This document shows, in pieces, positions 53,007 to 61,175 of a stretch of DNA of 64,000 bases; position 1 is the stretch's first letter, and every line of letters begins with the position of its first letter. The translations under genes were made by a program, and so were the position numbers. The DNA is from Thioclava sp. GXIMD2076. GTDB lineage: Bacteria; Pseudomonadota; Alphaproteobacteria; Rhodobacterales; Rhodobacteraceae. The DNA is taken from NCBI RefSeq assembly GCF_037949795.1, contig NZ_CP149932.1, positions 1,539,001-1,603,000 of the forward strand, written 5' to 3'. The notes under the pieces were generated by a model. The model ran no database searches, was not told where the DNA came from, and worked only from the letters and a program-made list of their open reading frames with translations.

Positions 53007-53494
53007 AGATGTTCGTCCTGCGGCTCGTCGGGAATTGAGGCCGAAAGCGCCTCGCGCCAAGCGTCCAGACGCTGCGCCAATTCGGGGTCCTGAAGCGCCA
53101 GAATACCTGCTGCCATCAGGGCCGCATTGGGCGCCCCGGCCGAACCGATCGGCATGGTTGCCACGGGGTAGCCCTTGGGCATCTGCAGGATGGAATAGAG
53201 ACTGTCCACGCCCGAAAGCGCCTTGGTCTGCACCGGCACGCCGATCACCGGCACGCGGGTTTTGGAAGCCATCATGCCGGGCAGGTGGGCCGCGCCGCCC
53301 GCACCTGCAATGATGACCTGCAGACCGCGCTCGACGGCTGTCTTGCCATAGGTCCAAAGGCGATCGGGGGTTCTATGTGCCGAGACGATTTTCGTCTCGT
53401 AGCTGACCCCGAGATCATCAAGGATCTGTGCTGCGCCCTTCATGGTCGGCCAATCCGACTGGCTCCCCATGATGATTCCGACTTGTACGCCCAA
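53003..53494 (-). CDS. purE: N5-CAIR mutase PurE (class I)
   Basis: A 163-residue enzyme that rearranges N5-CAIR to CAIR in purine synthesis. Signature [31 protein letters not shown] with the catalytic His, and [24 protein letters not shown]. Coupled to purK. A ydcH-like gene lies 100 bases upstream in the same direction and could share a transcript. Confidence 0.97.
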   Translation of the reverse strand: MGVQVGIIMGSQSDWPTMKGAAQILDDLGVSYETKIVSAHRTPDRLWTYGKTAVERGLQVIIAGAGGAAHLPGMMASKTRVPVIGVPVQTKALSGVDSLYSILQMPKGYPVATMPIGSAGAPNAALMAAGILALQDPELAQRLDAWREALSASIPDEPQDEHL

Positions 53495-53594
53495 TGGTAC
53501 CTCCTGAAACTTTGAGCGCGCACTATAAGCGCGCCACCGTTCTGGGCAAGGGCTTGGGCGGCGAAAGCCCCGTGTTTTCGCAATGTGGGCTGGA

Positions 53595-53813
53595 TTATGC
53601 GAGAATGTCGGGGATCAGCTTGTCCTCGATCCGCGCGATTTCATCCTTCAGCTGGAGCTTCTGGCGTTTCATCCGCGACAGGCGCAGCTGGTCGCAATGC
53701 GCCACCGCCTGAAGTGCGGCAATCGCCTCGTCCAGATCGCGGTGTTCCTGACGCAGCACCGCGAGCTTTACCCGTAGCACTTCCTCATGTTCCATTTCGA
53801 CATGCGCATTCAT
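53595..53813 (-). CDS. YdcH/DUF465 family small coiled-coil protein
   Basis: A 72-residue charged helical protein, matching the YdcH (DUF465) family: [20 protein letters not shown] then [20 protein letters not shown] and a C-terminal LIPDIL. Two helices likely pack as an antiparallel coiled coil. Function unknown. AGGA lies 7 bases before the start. Confidence 0.9.
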   Translation of the reverse strand: MNAHVEMEHEEVLRVKLAVLRQEHRDLDEAIAALQAVAHCDQLRLSRMKRQKLQLKDEIARIEDKLIPDILA

Positions 53814-53950
53814 GATGGCGTCCTAAACATATCTATAACCCCGCTCGGGGCGCCGCGGATGCGGGTGACTCGGCGGGTGTTCACGTTTATTAATACACGA
53901 TTTTTCGGATTTCAGGAAGGAAATCGACGTTAATCCTTTCATGGCAGGGT

Positions 53951-53979
53951 CTTGCAGTGTCCGCTTTGCCTGACCATAT
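53951..53979 (+). promoter_or_regulatory. Heat-shock (RpoH)-type promoter candidate for hsp20
   Basis: CTTGCAG at 53951-53957 and CCATAT at 53974-53979, 16 bases apart, resemble the alphaproteobacterial sigma-32 pattern (CTTGAA ... CCATnT), about 67 bases before the hsp20 start. The assignment rests on this match and the downstream gene's family. Confidence 0.5.
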
Positions 53980-54046
53980 TGAGATGAAGGGGTTGCCGGA
54001 TCGCGGGGCCCGATAACCGCATGTCGCTTTGAAAAGGGCTTGCCTG

Positions 54047-54460
54047 ATGACGAAACTGAGCTTTGGATCTCATCCCTATCTGCTGGGCTTTGATCAGCTG
54101 GAACAGCTGGTGGAACGCACCGCCAAATCCGGATCGGATGCCTATCCGCCCTATAATATCGAACAGTCCGGACCCGATAGCTACCGGATCTCGCTGGCGG
54201 TGGCGGGGTTTGGAGAGGATGACCTGTCGATCACCATGGAAGACCGTGCGCTTGTGATCCGTGGCCGTCAGGGCGATGATCTCTCCGAGCGGATCTATCT
54301 CTATCGCGGGATCGCTGCGCGCGCCTTCCAGCGCAGCTTTGTGCTGGCCGATGGTGTCGAGGTGGCGGGCGCGTCGATGGAGAACGGGCTCTTGCATGTG
54401 GATCTGCGCCGCGTGATCCCCGATCCGGTCGTGCAGACCATTCCGATTTCGAAAAAATAA
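54047..54460 (+). CDS. Small heat-shock protein, Hsp20/IbpA family
   Basis: A 137-residue alpha-crystallin-domain chaperone that holds unfolding proteins. The domain spans ~residues 33-125: YNIEQSGPDSYRISLAVAGF, ITMEDRALVIRGRQGDD, the YLYRGIAARAFQRSFVLADG stretch, and a C-terminal IPISKK with the I-x-I tail motif (IPI). N-terminus LSFGSHPYLLGFDQLEQLVE matches alphaproteobacterial IbpA/HspA class A. AAGGG is 8 bases before the start. A DUF1150 gene follows 19 bases on, a frequent pairing in this group. Confidence 0.94.
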   Translation: MTKLSFGSHPYLLGFDQLEQLVERTAKSGSDAYPPYNIEQSGPDSYRISLAVAGFGEDDLSITMEDRALVIRGRQGDDLSERIYLYRGIAARAFQRSFVLADGVEVAGASMENGLLHVDLRRVIPDPVVQTIPISKK

Positions 54461-54479
54461 GCAGGCAGGAGGACTTGTG

Positions 54480-54710
54480 ATGAATACCAAATTCAACTTC
54501 GCCCCCGAAGACCAGACAGAGCGTCTCGCCTATATCCGTGCCGTGGATGCGGGCGAGCTGCCCGAGGATATCAAAGCGCAGCTGGGGGAGGTGAAGCAGC
54601 TTTACGCGCTTCACGCCTCCGATGGCGAGCGGCTGGCGCTGGTGAAGGACCGTGAGATGGCTTTCATTCTGGCGCGCCAGAACGATCTTGCGCCCGTTAC
54701 GGTGCACTGA
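54480..54710 (+). CDS. DUF1150 family protein
   Basis: A 76-residue protein of the alphaproteobacterial DUF1150 family: RLAYIRAVDAGELPEDIKAQ, LYALHASDGERLALVKDREM and FILARQNDLAPVTVH. CAGGAGG lies 7 bases before the ATG (a GTG sits 3 bases earlier). It follows the hsp20 gene and is closed by a hairpin, so it is very likely heat-inducible with it. Function unknown. Confidence 0.9.
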   Translation: MNTKFNFAPEDQTERLAYIRAVDAGELPEDIKAQLGEVKQLYALHASDGERLALVKDREMAFILARQNDLAPVTVH

Positions 54711-54716
54711 GTTGAC

Positions 54717-54739
54717 AGGGCGGCCTCAGGCCGCCCTTT
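54717..54739 (+). terminator. Terminator of hsp20-DUF1150
   Basis: Perfect stem AGGGCGGCC / GGCCGCCCT with loop TCA, then TTT. The loop TCA is also the stop codon (TGA) of the convergent Hint-domain gene. Confidence 0.82.
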
Positions 54740-55790
54740 GCCGTTTGCCGGCGGATAACAGATCCGCGCCGAGCTGGCGGCGGATCTTTCCCGGTAGGTC
54801 GGGATAGGCCAGCGGGCCATAGCTTCCCGGCAGATCCTGCAGATGCGGTAGCGCCTCATGGATATGGCGATGGCAGGCGGGTCCCAGCATGTTCCACGCC
54901 TGGGATCCGGGATAGAGAGTTTCGAGCCAGGCGCCTTCGGCCATGATCGCCTCGTGATACTCGGTCAGGATGTGCCAGTAGTTAATATGCGCGCGCGGTG
55001 CAGGGCGGATATCGGGGTGCAATCCGCATAGATGCCGCGCGGCCACGAAACCGTGGCAGTAGCCTGTCAGTTCCTCGAGCGCCGGATGTCCGACCAGCAC
55101 GCGGTGATGGGGGGAGAGGTAGAGCGGACGATGATTGCCGATGCTGCCCTTGCCGAAACGGATCGGTGCGGCCTTGCCGGTTGCCACGACCGTGCGGCAG
55201 CCGACCCAGACGACAGCGGCGGCTTGCCCGCCATGCGTTATCAGCCTGTCATCTGTCGTGATCGTCTCGACCGGTCGCGGCCCTTCGGTGGTCATCACCA
55301 TGCTGTTTTCGGCAAAACAGACGAAAGGATCATCGATATGCGAGATCGTGACCCCGTCATATTCAACGCCATCCCATGTTCCGAGGGTGACCGAGTCGAC
55401 ATTCTGGTAGTTCACCCCGTTGGGTAGCGAGCTATCCAGCAAGCGCGCGCTCCATGTGCCGTTGGTATAAAGCGTGACCTCCATATCAAGGCCGGTATAG
55501 GTGACTCCGTTTACCGTGATGGATGAATTCGAATAGCGTGCGATTTCATGCGCAAAGAGCGTCAATTCCTCGATGACGATTGTGTCGTTGTCATCGGCCC
55601 GGTGGACATCATCGCTGTCGTCATCCCAGATATAACCGTCGTTATCGGCGTCATGCAGGGTAACTTCGACATAGCTGTCGGGATCGACCGACAGACCGTT
55701 ACCGGATGTGTCGAGGTTATTCTGCTCGGTGAGGGAGGCACCGGGCCATAAGCTCGAGGCATACCAGCCCCAGGAATTTATATCGGACAT
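54726..55790 (-). CDS. Hint-domain (Hint_2) protein
   Basis: A 354-residue protein. Residues ~1-155 form an unrecognised, Asp-rich and Thr/Ser-rich domain without signal peptide (DNDGYIWDDDSDDVHRADDN resembles a calcium-binding stretch). Residues ~156-310 are a Hint_2 domain: C158 in VCFAENSMVMTTEGPRPVET, DDRLITHGGQAAAVVWVG, then YLSPHHRVLVGHPALEELTG and EYHEAIMAEGAWLETLYPGS. Hint domains self-cleave at the N-terminal Cys in hedgehog and inteins; in these bacterial secreted-type proteins the cleavage is not established. No hemolysin repeats and no C-terminal Asn/toxin domain are seen. Preceded by an AT-rich leader; no strong ribosome site. Confidence 0.85.
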   Translation of the reverse strand: MSDINSWGWYASSLWPGASLTEQNNLDTSGNGLSVDPDSYVEVTLHDADNDGYIWDDDSDDVHRADDNDTIVIEELTLFAHEIARYSNSSITVNGVTYTGLDMEVTLYTNGTWSARLLDSSLPNGVNYQNVDSVTLGTWDGVEYDGVTISHIDDPFVCFAENSMVMTTEGPRPVETITTDDRLITHGGQAAAVVWVGCRTVVATGKAAPIRFGKGSIGNHRPLYLSPHHRVLVGHPALEELTGYCHGFVAARHLCGLHPDIRPAPRAHINYWHILTEYHEAIMAEGAWLETLYPGSQAWNMLGPACHRHIHEALPHLQDLPGSYGPLAYPDLPGKIRRQLGADLLSAGKRQRAA

Positions 55791-55935
55791 AGCAAATCGT
55801 TACTGTAATAAAGGACACGATTGCTTACCTGTTGCGCCCCTGCCAATTCTTTAATTTATGTGATCATACTAACCTAAATATCAGATGTATATTTTGTAAA
55901 ATTCTAGTGTTTTCAACATGCTGAATTGTTGGGCA
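55791..55935. promoter_or_regulatory. AT-rich leader of the Hint-domain gene
   Basis: About 145 bases that are far richer in A and T than the surroundings (AATTTATG, CTAAATATCAG, ATATTTTGTAAAATT), upstream of the Hint gene on the minus strand. It probably carries its promoter; no specific operator is recognised. Confidence 0.4.
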
Positions 55936-55969
55936 CGAAAAAGCCCCCGACGCTGGAGTCGGGGGCTTT
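55936..55969 (-). terminator. Intrinsic terminator of trxB
   Basis: Read on the minus strand: perfect 12-base stem AAAGCCCCCGAC / GTCGGGGGCTTT, 6-base loop, followed by TTC; 24 bases beyond the trxB stop. Confidence 0.92.
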
Positions 55970-55992
55970 CGCTGTCCGCTTAAAAAGTCGTG

Positions 55993-57111
<1,119 letters not shown>

Positions 57112-57118
57112 TCAAATG

Positions 57119-57150
57119 TGTGAAATATTATTGCGCGACTGTGAAATATT
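57119..57150. promoter_or_regulatory. Phased 11-base direct repeats upstream of the Lrp-type regulator
   Basis: TGTGAAATATT occurs at 57119-57129 and 57140-57150, exactly 21 bases apart (two helix turns), in the trxB/lrp divergent region, 34 bases before the regulator start. Helically phased copies are what multimeric Lrp proteins bind. Confidence 0.55.
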
Positions 57151-57183
57151 CGATAGTTTTCGGCGCAAGGCGGAGGTGTATTC

Positions 57184-57684
57184 ATGGCCAGTTCAAAGCT
57201 TGACGAAATCGACCGGAAGATTCTGGCCGAGTTACAGGCCGACGGTCGTATGACGAATGTCGAACTGGCGAAACGCGTCGGGATCTCGGCACCGCCTTGC
57301 CTGCGCCGTGTGCGCACGCTCGAGGAGGCCGGTTATATCCGCGGTTACCACGCGGATGTGAACCCGCGCGAGCTGAATTTCGAGGTGCAGGTCTTTGCCT
57401 CTGTGCGGCTGCATTCGCAATCGGAGGCCGATCTGGCCCAGTTCGAGGCGCTTTGCAATGCTTGGCCGCTGGTGCGCGAGTGCCACATGCTCAATGGCGA
57501 GATCGATTTCATCCTGAAATGCGTGGCGCCCGATCTCTCGACGTTCCAGAGCTTCCTGATGAGCCATCTGACCGCGGCAGAAAACGTGGCGAGTGTGAAG
57601 ACCTCGCTGGTGATCCGTTGCGCAAAGGACGAGCCGGGTGTGCCCTTCGATGTGCTCGAGAGCCGTCTGGCAAAACAGGCCTGA
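57184..57684 (+). CDS. Lrp/AsnC-family transcriptional regulator
   Basis: A 166-residue Lrp protein. The helix-turn-helix is at residues ~5-55 (LDEIDRKILAELQADGRMTN, VELAKRVGISAPPCLRRVRT), followed by the RAM effector domain (~65-150; FEVQVFASVRLHSQSEADLA, VRECHMLNGEIDFILKCVAP). GGAGG lies 7 bases before the start. It is divergent from trxB, an arrangement common in Rhodobacteraceae, and probably binds the phased repeats in the shared region. The C-terminus (KTSLVIRCAKDEPGVPFD) is slightly longer than usual. Confidence 0.92.
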   Translation: MASSKLDEIDRKILAELQADGRMTNVELAKRVGISAPPCLRRVRTLEEAGYIRGYHADVNPRELNFEVQVFASVRLHSQSEADLAQFEALCNAWPLVRECHMLNGEIDFILKCVAPDLSTFQSFLMSHLTAAENVASVKTSLVIRCAKDEPGVPFDVLESRLAKQA

Positions 57685-57704
57685 TCGCCCTTGAGGCGGT
57701 GGTG

Positions 57705-57740
57705 GAGGGGCGCTGCCCCTCTTGGCGGCAGGGCCGCCAA
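57705..57740. repeat. Tandem double-hairpin (REP-like) element
   Basis: Two adjacent perfect hairpins: GAGGGGC-GCT-GCCCCTC (57705-57721) and TTGGCGGC-AGG-GCCGCCAA (57722-57740... ends at the AA), followed by CACCCCGGGATATTTAGG. From memory, GC-rich palindromes followed by a CCCGGGATATTT-like tail recur between genes in Rhodobacteraceae; only one copy is in this window. It may alternatively serve as the terminator of the lrp gene. Confidence 0.5.
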
Positions 57741-57854
57741 TTCACCCCGGGATATTTAGGGACGCTGGAAGGGCCTGTTTTGCGCAGGGATATGTGACCG
57801 GCTGTGTGAATTTGCCGGTGTGAAACTTTCGGAATTCGGGCTACACTAGGGTTT

Positions 57855-58553
57855 ATGGACAAGCCTCTTTCACTCTGGTCTCGGATCGCGGCGGCGATCG
57901 CTTCTCTCGCACGGGGGGAGGCGCTGTCGGATGTGTTCGACCAGCTGCGCGCGCCGCCCGAACGGTCGGTGGCTTTCACCATTGCGGTCATCGCGCTCGG
58001 AGCGAAGATGGCCAAGGCGGACGGGCAAGTGACCCGTAACGAGGTGGAAGCGTTCCGGCGGATTTTTTCCATTCCAGAGGACGAAGAGATCAATGCCGCG
58101 CGGGTGTTCAACATGGCGCGCACCGATGTGGCGGGGTTCGACGCCTATGCGCGCAAGATCGCGGCGATGTTCGGTGAGGGCAATCAGGTCCTGAAAGACG
58201 TGCTCGAGGGGCTGTTCGCGATTGCAGTGGCCGATGGGGATTTCCACGAGAACGAGGAAGTTTTCCTGCAGGAAGTGGCACGGATCTTCGGGTTGAAGGA
58301 GTGCTGCTACCGGGCGCTGCGGGCGAGTTATGTGGCGGGGTCCGATCCTGATCCGTGGACCGTGCTGGAGGTGGAGCCCGGAGCGAGCCTCGAGGAGGTG
58401 CGCCGGGCGTGGAAGGCGGCGATCCGTGAGGCCCATCCCGACCGGGCGATTGCCCGTGGTATGCCCGAGGAGGCTGTGCGTCTGGCCGAGGACCGTGTCG
58501 TGGCGCTGAACCGCGCATGGGAAGAGATCCGCGCGCGACCGGAGCTGGCCTGA
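57855..58553 (+). CDS. TerB-domain protein with C-terminal J domain (DjlA-like)
   Basis: A 232-residue protein. A TerB-like helical domain covers ~residues 35-150 (VAFTIAVIALGAKMAKADGQ, VTRNEVEAFRRIFSIPEDEE, FAIAVADGDFHENEEVFLQE), with two acidic metal-like clusters; a J domain covers ~166-232 (DPWTVLEVEPGASLEEVRRA, with the essential HPD in REAHPDRA). This is the DjlA order, but without the N-terminal membrane anchor of E. coli DjlA. It likely brings DnaK to an unknown client. The EEP gene follows after 7 bases. Confidence 0.88.
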   Translation: MDKPLSLWSRIAAAIASLARGEALSDVFDQLRAPPERSVAFTIAVIALGAKMAKADGQVTRNEVEAFRRIFSIPEDEEINAARVFNMARTDVAGFDAYARKIAAMFGEGNQVLKDVLEGLFAIAVADGDFHENEEVFLQEVARIFGLKECCYRALRASYVAGSDPDPWTVLEVEPGASLEEVRRAWKAAIREAHPDRAIARGMPEEAVRLAEDRVVALNRAWEEIRARPELA

Positions 58554-58560
58554 GGGCATC

Positions 58561-59580
58561 ATGACCCGCGATATGAACCTGCGGATTGCCACCTACAATG
58601 TGGAATGGTTCACCAATCTGTTCGATCGGGATGGCAGGCCCGCTTTTGACGACCGACCCATGCGGCACGGGCAGGTGAGCGCACGGGAGCAGGCGGAGGC
58701 CATCGCACGGGTGATGGCGACGGTGGATGCCGATCTCATACTGGTGGTCGAGGCGCCCGATGACGCGGTGGGGCGATATACGCGGGTAAGCCTCGAGATG
58801 TTTGCCGCAGCCTTTGGCCTGCGCACCCGCGCCTGTCTGCATGGCATGGCAAGCACCACGGCACAGGAGATCGCGCTTCTCTATGATCCCGACCGGGTCC
58901 GGGTGGGGCTCTCGCCCGAGCCCGGACGGCATCCGGTCCCGAAAGTCCACGGACTGAGTTCGGGCGATCATGTGTTCGACAAGCCCCCGCTCGAGGCGGT
59001 GGTGCAGGCGGGGGCACAGGATTTCCATCTGATCGGGGTGCATATCAAATCGAAAATCACCCATGGCGAGACAGCGAGCAATATGCACCGTCTGGCGTTG
59101 CGCAACCGTCGCAAGCAGTTGGCGCAATCGCTCTGGTTGCGCGAGCGGGTCGAGCAGCTTTTGGAGGAACGTAAATCGGTGATCCTGCTGGGAGATCTGA
59201 ATGACGGGCCGGGGCTGGATGAATACGAGGAGATCCTGGGCCAGTCGGCGCTCGAGGTGATTGCCGGGCAGCTGGGCCCCGGGCACTATCTTCTGCATGA
59301 TCCACATGCGCGGATCGGGACCGCGCCGACACTTGCGCAGCCGGCCTCGGCGCGGTTCTGGTCGGTGGCCGAGCAGCAGTATTTCGGGGCGATCGTGGAT
59401 TACATCATGGTGTCGGGCGATCTGTGCGCCAACCGTCCGGCATGGCGGATCTGGCATCCGTTCGATGATCCGGCCTGCTATAGGGATCCGGAACTGCGCG
59501 ACGCGCTGCTGGCGGCATCGGACCATTATCCGGTTTCGCTGGATCTGGTGGTGCATGCCCCGCCCGAAAGCGGGGCATAG
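58561..59580 (+). CDS. Endonuclease/exonuclease/phosphatase-family protein
   Basis: A 339-residue EEP-fold protein without signal peptide. Metal and catalytic motifs: LRIATYNVEWFTNLFD at the N-terminus, ILVVEAPDD (the usual Glu ligand), LIGVHIKSK, ILLGDLNDGPGLDEYEEI and the C-terminal SDHYPVSLDLVV. It could hydrolyse a phosphodiester in nucleic acid, lipid or a small molecule; nothing here decides. Convergent with ppx (2 bases between stops). Confidence 0.87.
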   Translation: MTRDMNLRIATYNVEWFTNLFDRDGRPAFDDRPMRHGQVSAREQAEAIARVMATVDADLILVVEAPDDAVGRYTRVSLEMFAAAFGLRTRACLHGMASTTAQEIALLYDPDRVRVGLSPEPGRHPVPKVHGLSSGDHVFDKPPLEAVVQAGAQDFHLIGVHIKSKITHGETASNMHRLALRNRRKQLAQSLWLRERVEQLLEERKSVILLGDLNDGPGLDEYEEILGQSALEVIAGQLGPGHYLLHDPHARIGTAPTLAQPASARFWSVAEQQYFGAIVDYIMVSGDLCANRPAWRIWHPFDDPACYRDPELRDALLAASDHYPVSLDLVVHAPPESGA

Positions 59581-59582
59581 GG

Positions 59583-61133
59583 TCAGGGCTGGGTAATCAC
59601 CGCTTTGACACCGAGCGAGCTGCACAGCGATGAAAACCGCGATTCGGTTACCTCGCCAAAGAGTTCCGCGCCTTTCGAGGTCAGTTTCAGCTCGAGGATC
59701 TTGTCCTCACGATGGCGGACCAGACGTCCGGCATCGCCGGGATCATCGATCGAGAACATCGCCGCGAAGCGCATCGCCTTTCCGAGGATCTCGGCCTCGC
59801 GGATCTGGTCCTTGGACAGCAGCTTGAACAGGTCCTGATGGGCCGAGTTCGAGCGGTTGTTCTTGTAGCGGTGCAGCAGGGCAAGGCCGATCAGCACCCG
59901 TTCGGGATGCGAAAGCGCGGCCATATTGGCACGGGTCACATTCTCGAAACAGGCATCGGCGCGGTAATCGGGATGGGTGCGCCATGTCGTGTCATGCAGA
60001 AGGCAGGCGGCGCGGATCACCCGATAGGTTTCGGGCGGCACCTCGCCCCAGATCGGCTGGATGAAGCTGTGCATCTTCTTGCCGAAACCGGGCATGCGGG
60101 CGGCGCGGCGCTCGGCATGGCGGCAGGCCTCGATCAGCGGATCGCGCTTGCGTAGCCTGTCGGGCATCTGTTCGTAAAGAAGCCCCTCGCGGATTCCGTA
60201 GGACGAGACATCGATCTCGGCAGGCTGGAAGACCGCCACCAGCTCGCGCAGCACCAGCGCCGCATAGGGCACCAGATCCATCCGCGCCGAGCCGATCCCC
60301 GTGCTTGCCCGCAGATCCGACAGAGCCGCGCTTTCGATCATATCGATGGTCTTGCCCACGGCCTCGGGTGTCATGCGGTATTCATGCAGCACCAGAAGCG
60401 GATATTTCTCGCGTTCCATATCGATGCGGGCAATGGCGCGCCACGAGCCACCCACCAGATAGATACGCTCGTAACCGGTGCCGACCTCGGCGGCGAGCCG
60501 CTGCATCGTGTCCTTGATATGCTGGATCTGCGCCGCGCGGTCGCCCACCAGCTGCAGACGGAAGGGGCCCAGCTGCGAGGAGACCCGCCGCCAGACCTTG
60601 CCGTCGCGCACCTCGGCCAGTTCCATCGAGTTGCCGCCGATATCGCAGATCAGGCCATTGGCATCGGGCCAGCCCAACAGGACGCCCTGCGCCGAGAGCC
60701 GCGCTTCCTCGGGGCCGTCGACCACATGGATGGTCAGGCCGGTCTCGTTCTCGATCAGGCGGTGGAATTCCGGCCCATCCTCGGCATCGCGCATGGCTGC
60801 GGTGGCCACGCAGGTCAGCGAATTGACCTTCATGCCCTTGGCGAGCGCTGCAAAACGGCGCATCGCGGTGAGCGCCCGCGTACGGCCTTCGGGGTTCAAC
60901 CGACCGGTTTCGGCCAGCCCCTGTCCCAGACCCGCCATGACTTTCTCGTTGAAGAAATAGGCGGGCGAGCGGGCCGCGCCGTCAAACACCACCATCCGGA
61001 TGGAGTTGGAGCCGATATCGACGACCCCCACACGGCTGAGTGCGCGAATCGAGGGGTCGTCGAAGAGCGGTTTGCCAAAGGGGTCCCACTCGTCGTTGTC
61101 AGTGCTGTTACCGACGGCCACTATATCTGCCAT
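59583..61133 (-). CDS. ppx: Exopolyphosphatase (Ppx/GppA family)
   Basis: A 516-residue Ppx/GppA protein that removes terminal phosphate from polyphosphate (or pppGpp). ASKHA motifs: VGVVDIGSNSIRMVVFDG (residues ~46-63), ATAAMRDAEDG, ICDIGGNSMELAEV, YLVGGSWRAIAR; the C-terminal HD-like part has RAACLLHDTTWRTHPDYR and GLALLHRYKNN. The start at 61133 has GGAAGG 5 bases upstream. It lies 42 bases downstream of ppk in the same direction, so synthesis and breakdown genes share a unit. Confidence 0.93.
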   Translation of the reverse strand: MADIVAVGNSTDNDEWDPFGKPLFDDPSIRALSRVGVVDIGSNSIRMVVFDGAARSPAYFFNEKVMAGLGQGLAETGRLNPEGRTRALTAMRRFAALAKGMKVNSLTCVATAAMRDAEDGPEFHRLIENETGLTIHVVDGPEEARLSAQGVLLGWPDANGLICDIGGNSMELAEVRDGKVWRRVSSQLGPFRLQLVGDRAAQIQHIKDTMQRLAAEVGTGYERIYLVGGSWRAIARIDMEREKYPLLVLHEYRMTPEAVGKTIDMIESAALSDLRASTGIGSARMDLVPYAALVLRELVAVFQPAEIDVSSYGIREGLLYEQMPDRLRKRDPLIEACRHAERRAARMPGFGKKMHSFIQPIWGEVPPETYRVIRAACLLHDTTWRTHPDYRADACFENVTRANMAALSHPERVLIGLALLHRYKNNRSNSAHQDLFKLLSKDQIREAEILGKAMRFAAMFSIDDPGDAGRLVRHREDKILELKLTSKGAELFGEVTESRFSSLCSSLGVKAVITQP

Positions 61134-61175
61134 CTGAGCCTTCCGGACTAAACAAACTTCGCCCAAACATTAGGC

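Noticed and set aside
54726-55790. Intein or polymorphic toxin system
   Set aside because: No host-protein halves, no C-terminal His-Asn of inteins, no toxin domain and no adjacent immunity gene.
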